Below, piece by piece: positions 8,552 to 21,715 of a DNA stretch of 50,320 bases (position 1 is the stretch's first letter; each line of letters opens with the position of its first letter). The DNA comes from Nocardioidaceae bacterium UBA4001 (GTDB lineage Bacteria > Actinomycetota > Actinomycetes > Propionibacteriales > Nocardioidaceae). A program made the position numbers and the translations under genes. Under the pieces are notes generated by a model. That model made no database searches. It was not told the origin of the DNA and was given only the letters and a program-made list of their open reading frames with translations. The stretch is from assembly GCA_002384855.1 (NCBI GenBank), contig DGBP01000072.1, forward strand, positions 1,251-51,570, read 5' to 3'.

Positions 8552-8997
8552 GTCGGACGACCAGGATCATGCAGTGCGCTCCGGAGGACGTCTTCGCAGT
8601 CCTCGCCGACGGTTGGGACTACGGCATGTGGGTGGTGGGCGCGGCGCGGATCCGCGACGTGGAGCCTCCCTGGCCCGCGGTCGGCTCGCGAATCCACCAC
8701 TCGGTCGGCCTGTGGCCGCTGCTCATCAGCGACACCACCGAGGTCGAGGAGGTCGAGGAACCGCACCGGCTGCAGCTGAAGGTGCGCGCCTGGCCGACCG
8801 GCGAGGGCCGGGTGACCCTCACCATGACCCCCACGGGCGACGGCCGCACCGAGGTCGTGATGGAAGAGAAGGCGGTGTCCGGCCCGGCGACGCTGATGCC
8901 GGGGCCCGTCCAGGACGCCATGTTGCACCCGCGGAACGTCGAGGCGCTGCGCCGGCTGGCCTACCTCGCCGAGCACCGCGTCCGGTCGGCCGGCTGA
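8548..8997 (+). CDS. SRPBCC-fold (polyketide cyclase/START-like) protein
   Basis: A 149-residue protein with the START/Bet v1-like pattern: an N-terminal strand followed by APEDVFAVLADGWDYGMWVVG, a set of strands with DTTEVEEVEEPHRLQLKVRA, and a long C-terminal helix (NVEALRRLAYLAEHR). The family binds hydrophobic ligands; the ligand here is unknown. Its start overlaps the FAD-oxidoreductase stop (ATGA) and the next gene starts 3 nt after its stop, so it is very likely co-translated. It may present a lipophilic substrate to the neighbouring oxidoreductases, which is an inference. Confidence 0.83.
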   Translation: MSRTTRIMQCAPEDVFAVLADGWDYGMWVVGAARIRDVEPPWPAVGSRIHHSVGLWPLLISDTTEVEEVEEPHRLQLKVRAWPTGEGRVTLTMTPTGDGRTEVVMEEKAVSGPATLMPGPVQDAMLHPRNVEALRRLAYLAEHRVRSAG

Positions 8998-9000
8998 CCG

Positions 9001-9963
9001 ATGGCCCCGGTGGTCGGCTTCCACTGCTCCCACGAGCAGATCCACCCCGCCCGCCTGCTCGAGGACGTCCAGCGGGCCGAGCGGCTCGGCTTCGACGCCG
9101 CGATGTCCTCGGACCACTTCGTCCCGTGGAGCGCCCGCCAGGGGCACTCGGGCTTCGCCTGGTCCTGGCTCGGTGCCGCCCTGGCGACGACAGGCCTGCC
9201 GTTCGGCGTGGTGAACGCGCCGGGACAGCGCTACCACCCCGCCATCGTCGCGCAGGCCCTCGGCACCCTCGGCGCGATGTTCCCCGGCCGGATCTGGGCG
9301 GCCCTCGGCTCCGGGGAGGCCTCCAACGAGCGCATCACCGGGGACGCCTGGCCCCCCAAGGCGACCCGTGACGCCCGCCTCGAGGAGTGCGTCGACGTGA
9401 TCCGACGTCTCCTCGCCGGCGAGGAGGTCAGCCACGACGGTCTGGTCACGGTCAACGGTGCCCGGCTGTGGTCGAGGCCGGACCCCGCGCCCCAGCTCGT
9501 CGGCCCCGCCGTGAGCGTGGGTACGGCGGGCAGGGTGGCCGGGTGGGCCGACGGGCTGATCACCGTGAACCAGCCGCACGACAAGCTGCGCCGGATGATC
9601 GAGGCGTACCACGGCGCCGGTGGGAAGGGCCCGCTCCGGCTGCAGGTGCACCTGTCGTGGGCCCCTTCGATGTCCGAGGCGGAGGCGGTCGCCCTCGACC
9701 AGTGGCGCAGCAACACCTTCGCGCCGCCGGCCTCGTGGGACATCGACTCCGTCGAGGTGTTCGACATCGCCTCCGAGCACGTGCCGCTCGAGCAGGTCAA
9801 GGAGGTCGTGCTCGTCTCCGACGACCTCGCGCAGCACACCGCCTGGCTGCGGGAGTATCTCGACCTCGGCTTCGACGAGCTCTACCTGCACCACGTGGGG
9901 CAGGAGCAGCAGGGCTTCCAGGAGGCCTTCGCCGAGCACGTGCTGCCCGCCCTGCGGAGCTGA
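9001..9963 (+). CDS. LLM-class flavin oxidoreductase (TIGR03885-like)
   Basis: A 320-residue luciferase-like monooxygenase with a TIM-barrel layout. It begins MAPVVGFHCSHEQIHPARLL, has SSDHFVPW early, and FPGRIWAALGSGEASNERITGDAWP in the middle, as in F420/FMN LLM oxidoreductases. It looks most like the subgroup annotated as probable non-F420 flavin oxidoreductase (TIGR03885), so cofactor identity is open. ATG starts 3 nt after the SRPBCC stop. The GH13 gene follows 54 bp later. Confidence 0.85.
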   Translation: MAPVVGFHCSHEQIHPARLLEDVQRAERLGFDAAMSSDHFVPWSARQGHSGFAWSWLGAALATTGLPFGVVNAPGQRYHPAIVAQALGTLGAMFPGRIWAALGSGEASNERITGDAWPPKATRDARLEECVDVIRRLLAGEEVSHDGLVTVNGARLWSRPDPAPQLVGPAVSVGTAGRVAGWADGLITVNQPHDKLRRMIEAYHGAGGKGPLRLQVHLSWAPSMSEAEAVALDQWRSNTFAPPASWDIDSVEVFDIASEHVPLEQVKEVVLVSDDLAQHTAWLREYLDLGFDELYLHHVGQEQQGFQEAFAEHVLPALRS

Positions 9964-10017
9964 GGCCTCCGGGGGCTCCGGGGCATCACCACGACCGTCG
10001 TACCGGGAGGAACACAC

Positions 10018-11700
10018 GTGAGGATCAGCGACACCGCGGACCTGTGGTGGAAGACCGCCGTCATCTACTGCCTCGACGTCGAGACGTTCCTCGACTGGGA
10101 CGGCGACGGCGTCGGCGACTTCGCGGGTGTCGCCGAGCGCGTCGACTACCTCGCCGACCTCGGCGTCACCTGCCTGTGGCTGATGCCGTTCTACCCGACC
10201 GCCAACCGGGACGACGGCTACGACATCACCGACTTCTACGGGGTCGACCCCCGGCTCGGGACGCACGGCGACGTCGTCGAGCTCGTCCGCACCGCGCGCG
10301 ACCGCGGCATCCGCGTCATCGTCGACCTGGTCGTGAACCACACCTCCGACAGGCACCCGTGGTTCAAGGCGTCCCGGTCCAGCAAGGAATCGCCGTACCG
10401 CGACTTCTACGTCTGGCGCGCGGAACCGCCGGACGAGAACACTGCCGACGAAGTCGTGTTCCCCGACCAGGAGGACAGCATCTGGGAGCTCGACGAGCGG
10501 ACCGGGGAGTACTACCTGCACCGGTTCTACAAGCACCAGCCCGACCTGAACGTCGCCAACCCGAAGGTCCGCGACGAGATCGCGAAGATGATGGGCTTCT
10601 GGCTCGAGCTCGGCATCTCCGGCTTCCGGGTCGACGCCGTTCCGTTCTTCCTCGGCCTCGAAGGGGTCCCGGACAGCAAGGCCGAGGAGTTCGCCGACCC
10701 GCACGACTACCTCGCGGCGCTGCGGGCCTTCCTCGGCCGGCGCACCGGGGACGGCATCCTGCTCGGCGAGGTCAACCTCCCCTACGCGGAGCAGAAGAAG
10801 TTCTTCGGCGGCCGTGACGGCGACGAGCTCACGATGATGTTCGACTTCGTCGGGATGCAGAGCATGTACCTCTCGCTCGCACGCGGGGACGCCCGGCCGC
10901 TGGCCCGCACGCTGAAGCGGCGACCCACGATCCACGCCGACGCCCAGTGGGTGTCCTTCGCGCGCAACCACGACGAGCTCACGCTCGACAAGCTCAGCGA
11001 GACCGAGCGACAGGAGGTCTTCGACGCCTTCGGTCCCGACCCTGACATGCAGCTCTACGGGCGCGGCCTGCGTCGTCGCCTGCCGCCGATGCTCGACGGC
11101 GACCCGCGGCGGACCAGGATGGTCTACAGCCTGATGTTCGCCCTGCCCGGGACCCCCGCGCTCTTCTACGGCGAGGAGATCGGGATGGGCGAGAACCTCG
11201 ACATCGAGGGCCGCATGGCGGTGCGCTCTCCGATGCAGTGGACGCCGGGTCGCAACGGCGGGTTCACGACGGCAGCCAGGTCGCGCCTGCGCCGCCCGGT
11301 CGTCGAGGGGCCTTTCGGACCCGTGCACGTCAACGTCGCCGACCAGCGGGCCGACCCGGACTCGCTGCTGAACTTCATCTCGCTGCTGATCAAGAGGTAC
11401 CGCGAGTCGCCCGAGCTGGGCTGGGCCGACTCCGTCGTCCTCGACCAGCCACACCGCAACGTCATCGCCCAGGAGACCCGCTGGGAGGACCGTCGGCTCG
11501 TGACCGTGCACAACCTCTCCTCCGAGCGCTGCACGGTCCCGCTCGAGCTCGAGGACTGCGAGCCCGACTGCCGGCTCGTCGACCTGTTGCAGGAGGGGAC
11601 CCTCGAGCTCGACGACCAGGGCCGGGTCGAGGTGTCGCTGGAGGGCTACGGGTACCGCTGGCTGCGGTTGATGCCACGGGAGAGCCGCCGGCTGGCCTGA
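10018..11700 (+). CDS. GH13 alpha-amylase family glycosidase (trehalose-synthase-like)
   Basis: A 560-residue glycoside hydrolase family 13 protein acting on alpha-linked glucosides. The (beta/alpha)8 barrel motifs are all present: DLVVNHTSDRHPWF, GFRVDAVPFF with nucleophile Asp206, LLGEVN with acid/base Glu251, and RNHDE with Asp319. A short C-terminal beta domain follows. The early WWKTAVIYCLDVETFLDWDGDGVGDF resembles trehalose synthase (GH13_16), but the tyrosine-rich TreS start is altered, so isomerase activity is not established. GTG 10018 is preceded by GGGAGGAACACAC, a good ribosome site. It is the last gene of the FAD-SRPBCC-LLM run. Confidence 0.9.
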   Translation: MRISDTADLWWKTAVIYCLDVETFLDWDGDGVGDFAGVAERVDYLADLGVTCLWLMPFYPTANRDDGYDITDFYGVDPRLGTHGDVVELVRTARDRGIRVIVDLVVNHTSDRHPWFKASRSSKESPYRDFYVWRAEPPDENTADEVVFPDQEDSIWELDERTGEYYLHRFYKHQPDLNVANPKVRDEIAKMMGFWLELGISGFRVDAVPFFLGLEGVPDSKAEEFADPHDYLAALRAFLGRRTGDGILLGEVNLPYAEQKKFFGGRDGDELTMMFDFVGMQSMYLSLARGDARPLARTLKRRPTIHADAQWVSFARNHDELTLDKLSETERQEVFDAFGPDPDMQLYGRGLRRRLPPMLDGDPRRTRMVYSLMFALPGTPALFYGEEIGMGENLDIEGRMAVRSPMQWTPGRNGGFTTAARSRLRRPVVEGPFGPVHVNVADQRADPDSLLNFISLLIKRYRESPELGWADSVVLDQPHRNVIAQETRWEDRRLVTVHNLSSERCTVPLELEDCEPDCRLVDLLQEGTLELDDQGRVEVSLEGYGYRWLRLMPRESRRLA

Positions 11701-11734
11701 GGAGGTCCGCGGCCGCGCCCGTTGGCCCCCTCCC

Positions 11735-12517
11735 TCAGCGTGCCGCGAGCCGGCCTCGCGGGCGCGCGTCGACCCTGGTCCCACCGAGGTCGGCGCGCTG
11801 GCCGGCGAGGTAGCCCGAGCGCCCGCCGCTGCCCGACAGCGTGCGGGTCTGGGCCCGGCGGAGGTAGGGGTACTCGCTCTCCAGCGCCGCCTGCACCGCC
11901 ACGGACCGGTCAGCCAGCACCAGGGCGACCGACCGGCCGGACCCCCCGGACCGGGCCGCCGGCTCGTGCGTGGACGCAGCGGCGGCAGCCCGCTCCTCCG
12001 CCTCGGCGAGCCGGCGCACCACCGCGGAGGTGAAGCCGGCCAGCCACGAGCGACGGTAGGCCGCGACCTGCTCGCCCGGGGGCGGCACCGCACGCTGCAT
12101 CTGCGTGGACGCCTGGAGCAGGAGGCTGGTGTAGAGCACCTCGGCCCGGGTGAGGTCGGAGCCGTAGCCGAACAGGTGCATCGAGAGCTGCTTGACGCCG
12201 TCGACGTACCTGGTCCGCCGGACCGCCCGGCAGCGCAGCGCCGCGGCGACCCCGCTGAGCAGGCCCGCCTTGTCCAGCGCGTAGGGCGCCTCGAGGAGGA
12301 CGACGCGGTCCCCGACGACGTCGGAGTGCGGGTCGGACTCGGCGAGGAGGGCGCGGTCGATGCCGTAGCCGGCGATCAGCTCGGCGGCCTTGGCGGTGTA
12401 GGTCTGGGCCTCGGCGGGCGTGGTTGCCGGGTCCTCGGCCTTGGCGAGGATCTTGCGGACCTTGGCGAGGACGGCGTCGCTCGCTGCTGCCTCCGGTGAG
12501 CCGGGTCGTGGGGCCAT
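11735..12517 (-). CDS. DUF2786 domain-containing protein
   Basis: A 260-residue cytosolic protein of unknown function. The N-terminal region (about residues 14-55: VLAKVRKILAKAEDPATTPAEAQTYTAKA and onward, shown here only in part) is the DUF2786 signature. A second helical region follows with SYMHLFGYGSDLTRAEVLYTSL-like content, and the C-terminal third is Ala/Arg/Gly rich. ATG at 12517 is chosen because GGAGGAG lies just upstream and DUF2786 then begins near the N-terminus. It is convergent with the GH13 gene and transcribed in the same direction as the SpoIIE gene upstream. Confidence 0.8.
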   Translation of the reverse strand: MAPRPGSPEAAASDAVLAKVRKILAKAEDPATTPAEAQTYTAKAAELIAGYGIDRALLAESDPHSDVVGDRVVLLEAPYALDKAGLLSGVAAALRCRAVRRTRYVDGVKQLSMHLFGYGSDLTRAEVLYTSLLLQASTQMQRAVPPPGEQVAAYRRSWLAGFTSAVVRRLAEAEERAAAAASTHEPAARSGGSGRSVALVLADRSVAVQAALESEYPYLRRAQTRTLSGSGGRSGYLAGQRADLGGTRVDARPRGRLAAR

Positions 12518-12649
12518 CGTCTCCTCCTGCTGCTCGGGTGCGGTTGCCGAGACCCTCGCACCGGGCACGGACAGAACCCGCCTGCCGGAGGTGGTTGTCC
12601 CCACGCCGCTCAGCCGGCGACGGTGGTGACCACGCGCGACCGGTTCCCC

Positions 12650-12674
12650 GCACCGTTCCACACCCGGACGGTGC
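12650..12674 (-). terminator. Hairpin downstream of the SpoIIE gene
   Basis: GCACCGT (12650-12656) and ACGGTGC (12668-12674) form a perfect 7-bp stem with an 11-nt loop, about 50 nt past the SpoIIE-phosphatase stop. No U-run follows. It may be a weak or factor-assisted terminator. The rest of 12518-12722 looks non-coding. Confidence 0.4.
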
Positions 12675-12722
12675 GGCCGATTGTCGCCACCCCGCCTCGG
12701 GCAGATCGGGCAATCCGCGATT

Positions 12723-15155
12723 TCAGTGCCGTGGTGGGACGCGGATCGTGAGGACTGCCATGTCGTCGGTCTGCGGCAGGTCGACGAAGTCCGCGACGAT
12801 GCGGCGGATCCGGTCGGCGACCGCCTGGGCGGGAGTCCCCCTCATCCCGGCGAGCTCGGCCATGAGACCGCTCTCGCCCATCATCCGTGGGCCGGCACGC
12901 CGCTCGAGGACGCCGTCGGTCACCGTCACGAGCAGGTCGCCCCTGTGGAGGACGAGCTCGTCGCTGAGGAACTCCACGGCGTCGAGCACTCCCAGGAGCG
13001 ACTGCGGCCGGCCGACCTGCTCGACCTCGCACCCGTCCCGCACGACGAAAGGCAGGGGGTGCCCGGCGCTCACCATGCTCAGGTGGACGCCGCCTCGGGC
13101 CTGCGGGGTCAGCAGCCCGCACACGAGGGTCAGGAACCGCGAGCGTTCCCCCTCCTCGAGGATTGCCGTGTTGAGCCGCTCCAGAGTGGCGGGCACCGGG
13201 AAGCCCGCAAGGGCGAGTGCCCTGATGGTGTGCCGCGCCAGGCCGGTCACTGCAGCCGCCTCCGGACCGGTGCCGCAGACGTCGCCGATCGCGAAGCACC
13301 AGCGGCCGTCCCGGAGGGGGAACACGTCGTAGAAGTCCCCCCCGACCAGGCTCCAGTCACCTGCCGCCTCGTAGGAGACGCCGACCTCGAAGGCCGGTGT
13401 GGTCGGGATCGACGCCGGCAGCAGGCTGCGCTGGAGCGCCTCACCCATGGTCCGGAGCTCTCCATGGACGCGGGCGTTGTCGATCGCGAGCGCAGCCCGC
13501 CGCGCGATCGACTCCGCCACCGCGAGGGTCTCTCCTCGCAGCGGGTTGCCGGCGTCCCGGCCCAGCGTGAGCAGGCCGAGGCGGTCTCCCCGGGCCAGCA
13601 GGGGGATCGTCTGCACGGCACCGGCGAGGTGTCCGCCGACCGACTCCAGGTGCTCGGGGTCGGCCCGCTCCAACGCCCCACGAAGGGAGCCGGTCAGCCG
13701 CTCGTCGCTGTGCCAGACCTGATGCAGGACGGGTCGTCCCCGCTCGTCGTCGAGGTGGAGGGCGCACCAGGTCGCCAGCTCGGGAACCACGATCTGACCG
13801 GTGATCGCCATGGTCATGTCGGGGTCGAGGGAGCCTGCGAGCAGGTCCGCGGACTCGGCGAGGAAGGTGAGCCATCCTCGACGGTCACGCTCGGCGGCGC
13901 GGAGCCGCGCCCGGTCGGCGGCCACCGACAGCGACCCGGCGATCCGCTGAAGGAGGACCGCCTGGTCGCTCCCGAACTCGGCCGGGCGCTCCGACACGAC
14001 CGCGAGCGCGCCCACGACCCGGCCTCCCGCGACCACCGGGACCACCAGGAGCGAGCGCGCTGTGCTGTCGAGAGCCCACGGCAGGCCGTCGCTGCCGAGG
14101 TCGTCGTGGACCACCGGCAGATGGGGGTTGCGGGCGTCGGGGCGTCCGGGGGCGTCCGGGCCGAGCACGCGCCCACGGACCGCGTCGTCGAACCCGCTCA
14201 CCGAGACGACCTCGAAGTCGGCGTCGAGGTCGCGGGCAAGCAGCACGTAGGAGGCCGACGCGGTCAAGGTGTCCCGGGCCCGCTCGACGGCGAGATCGAG
14301 GTAGGCCTCGAGACCCAGGGCGTCGAGGGCCTCCTCCCGCACACCGAGAGAGTGGACGTCGGGGCGGGCTGCGCGCGCCTCCTGCCTGGGCCACTCCAGG
14401 AGGCCGCGCCGCGAGGCGGGGACCAGCAGCAGCGTCGAGCCCTCGCCGGGGGCGCCGGGAACCTGGGACAGGAAGACCTGTGCGGCTGCACCCGACTTCC
14501 GCAGCACCGTGGCCTCCCCCTGCCAACGCCGGTGCGCCCACGACGGTACGTCCGACCCCGAGTCGGGCCGCCCGGCTGCGTCGGTCCGCTCGACGAGCTC
14601 GCGCCACGACTGTCCGACGACGTCGGCCTGCGCCCACCCGAGCATCCGCTCGGCGTCGGGGTTCCAGGAGACGACTCTCCCGTCCGACCCGAGCCCAACG
14701 ACACCCACGGCCGACTCCTCGGTCTCGCCGGAGCCGCGGGGTTGCGCGCTCGGCGTGACCGAGACGCTCTCCCCCTGCCTGCCGGGGCGCTCGATCATCA
14801 CCCAGACCCGCTTCGCGCCTGCCGTGTAGTCCACGCCCCACACCTGGGCGAGAGCAGCCGCGATGAGCAGCCCACGGCCGTTCTCGTCGTCGGAGCCGGC
14901 CTCGCTCGCGAGTGGCAGCGGTCGGCGCGGATGCAGGTCCTCGACCTCGAGACGCAGACCGCGCGGGTCCAGGACCAGGCCGACACGGACCGCCGTGCCC
15001 GCGTGCACCACCGCATTGGTCACCAGCTCGCTCGCCACGAGCACCGCGTCGTCGCTGAGGTCCTCGGCTCCCCATTGTGCGAGGGTTCCGCTGACGAACC
15101 TGCGCGCCTGTGAGACGGACTGTCCGTCGGGCGCGAAACTGCGCTGGGTCTGCAT
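12723..15155 (-). CDS. SpoIIE/PP2C phosphatase with N-terminal RsbW-like ATPase, PAS and two GAF domains
   Basis: An 810-residue soluble signalling protein. Residues 1-125 are an RsbW-type HATPase: ASELVTNAVVHAG is the N box and DENGRGLLI the G1 region. About 145-250 is a PAS sensor (VVGLGSDGRVVSWNPDAERMLGW), and about 285-420 and 430-565 are GAF domains. About 570-810 is the SpoIIE/PP2C catalytic domain with metal-binding VGGDFYD (604-610), GDVCGTG (624-630), VTDGV and the distal DDMAV. Such proteins dephosphorylate STAS anti-anti-sigma factors in partner switching, while the RsbW-like domain can act as the opposing kinase. No STAS or sigma gene is in the window. It is divergent from the poly-HAMP kinase, which suggests shared control. 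Confidence 0.92.
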   Translation of the reverse strand: MQTQRSFAPDGQSVSQARRFVSGTLAQWGAEDLSDDAVLVASELVTNAVVHAGTAVRVGLVLDPRGLRLEVEDLHPRRPLPLASEAGSDDENGRGLLIAAALAQVWGVDYTAGAKRVWVMIERPGRQGESVSVTPSAQPRGSGETEESAVGVVGLGSDGRVVSWNPDAERMLGWAQADVVGQSWRELVERTDAAGRPDSGSDVPSWAHRRWQGEATVLRKSGAAAQVFLSQVPGAPGEGSTLLLVPASRRGLLEWPRQEARAARPDVHSLGVREEALDALGLEAYLDLAVERARDTLTASASYVLLARDLDADFEVVSVSGFDDAVRGRVLGPDAPGRPDARNPHLPVVHDDLGSDGLPWALDSTARSLLVVPVVAGGRVVGALAVVSERPAEFGSDQAVLLQRIAGSLSVAADRARLRAAERDRRGWLTFLAESADLLAGSLDPDMTMAITGQIVVPELATWCALHLDDERGRPVLHQVWHSDERLTGSLRGALERADPEHLESVGGHLAGAVQTIPLLARGDRLGLLTLGRDAGNPLRGETLAVAESIARRAALAIDNARVHGELRTMGEALQRSLLPASIPTTPAFEVGVSYEAAGDWSLVGGDFYDVFPLRDGRWCFAIGDVCGTGPEAAAVTGLARHTIRALALAGFPVPATLERLNTAILEEGERSRFLTLVCGLLTPQARGGVHLSMVSAGHPLPFVVRDGCEVEQVGRPQSLLGVLDAVEFLSDELVLHRGDLLVTVTDGVLERRAGPRMMGESGLMAELAGMRGTPAQAVADRIRRIVADFVDLPQTDDMAVLTIRVPPRH

Positions 15156-15192
15156 CGGTGGGCGGACCTTCTCTCGGCTTCACTACAGGTCC

Positions 15193-15210
15193 CTGACGAC
15201 ATGGTGTCAG
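15193..15210. promoter_or_regulatory. Dyad in the divergent SpoIIE/kinase promoter region
   Basis: CTGAC (15193-15197) and GTCAG (15206-15210) are separated by 8 nt within the 93-bp gap between the two divergent signalling genes. It is short and may be chance. It is listed because both promoters must fit in this small gap. Confidence 0.25.
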
Positions 15211-15248
15211 ACTTGGCACGGCGGGATCGCGCGACGGAGGAGCCCGGT

Positions 15249-21052
<5,804 letters not shown>

Positions 21053-21056
<4 letters not shown>

Positions 21057-21703
21057 CCGAGCGCGCACGGATCCTGATGGTCGACGACCGGCCGGAGAAC
21101 CTCCTCGCCCTGGAGGCGATCCTGGGGTCGCTCAGCCAGGAGCTGGTGCGCGCCTCCTCGGGGGAGGACGCGTTGCGGGCGCTGCTCAAGGACGACTTCG
21201 CCCTGATCCTGCTCGACGTCCAGATGCCCGGCATGGACGGGTTCGAGACGGCGGCCCAGATCAAGGCACGGGCGCGCACGCGGGACATCCCGATCATCTT
21301 CCTGACCGCGGTGGACACCGACCAGCACCACGCCTACCGGGGGTACGCCGCCGGCGGCGCGGACTACATCACCAAGCCGTTCGACCCGTGGGTCCTCCGG
21401 GCGAAGGTCCAGGTCTTCGTCGACCTGTGGGTGGCCGGTCGACGCCTCGCGACCCAGGCGGCCTTCCTGCGCCGGCAGCTCGAGGACACCACACCCGCCG
21501 TCGACGTCCTCGGGGAGCTCCGCGACCGGCTCGCCCTGGTCGACGACGCCCTGCTCGCCCTCGGCACCCAGGTCACCGAGGGCGGCGATCCCACCGAGGC
21601 GATCGCGCTTGTCGAGCGGAGGGTCACCTCCCTGCGGCAGGCCCTCGACGTGCTCGGCGAGGGCCCGCCCGTCGCGGGACACACCCGTCGCGAGTACGGC
21701 TGA
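21053..21703 (+). CDS. Response regulator: receiver domain plus C-terminal helical region
   Basis: A 216-residue protein. The start is GTG 21053, which overlaps the kinase stop (GTGA) with GGAGG 8 nt upstream. Receiver residues 1-125 include the acidic pair VDDRPENLL, phospho-acceptor Asp55 in LLDVQMPGMDG, the switch Thr in FLTAV and the conserved Lys in ITKPFDP. The remaining 85 residues are helical and coiled-coil-like, with no DNA-binding HTH. It is therefore a stand-alone receiver or phosphotransfer intermediate. The overlap makes it the obvious partner of the poly-HAMP kinase. Confidence 0.9.
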
Positions 21704-21715
21704 CCCGGCCCCTGG

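Noticed and set aside
8548..11700. A secondary-metabolite (polyketide) cluster, suggested by the cyclase-like SRPBCC protein and oxidoreductases
   Set aside because: No ketosynthase, acyl carrier protein, NRPS or other core biosynthetic gene is in the window; SRPBCC proteins are not specific to polyketides.
8398..12093. Very long open frame on the minus strand, opposite the SRPBCC-LLM-GH13 genes
   Set aside because: It mirrors genes with clear families on the other strand, its product is a low-complexity Arg/Val/Leu/Glu mix without domains, and such frames are expected from GC-rich codon bias. Similar antisense frames opposite the HAMP kinase (15207-19040), fadB (22157-24274) and the P-type ATPase (36800-39805) were dropped for the same reason.
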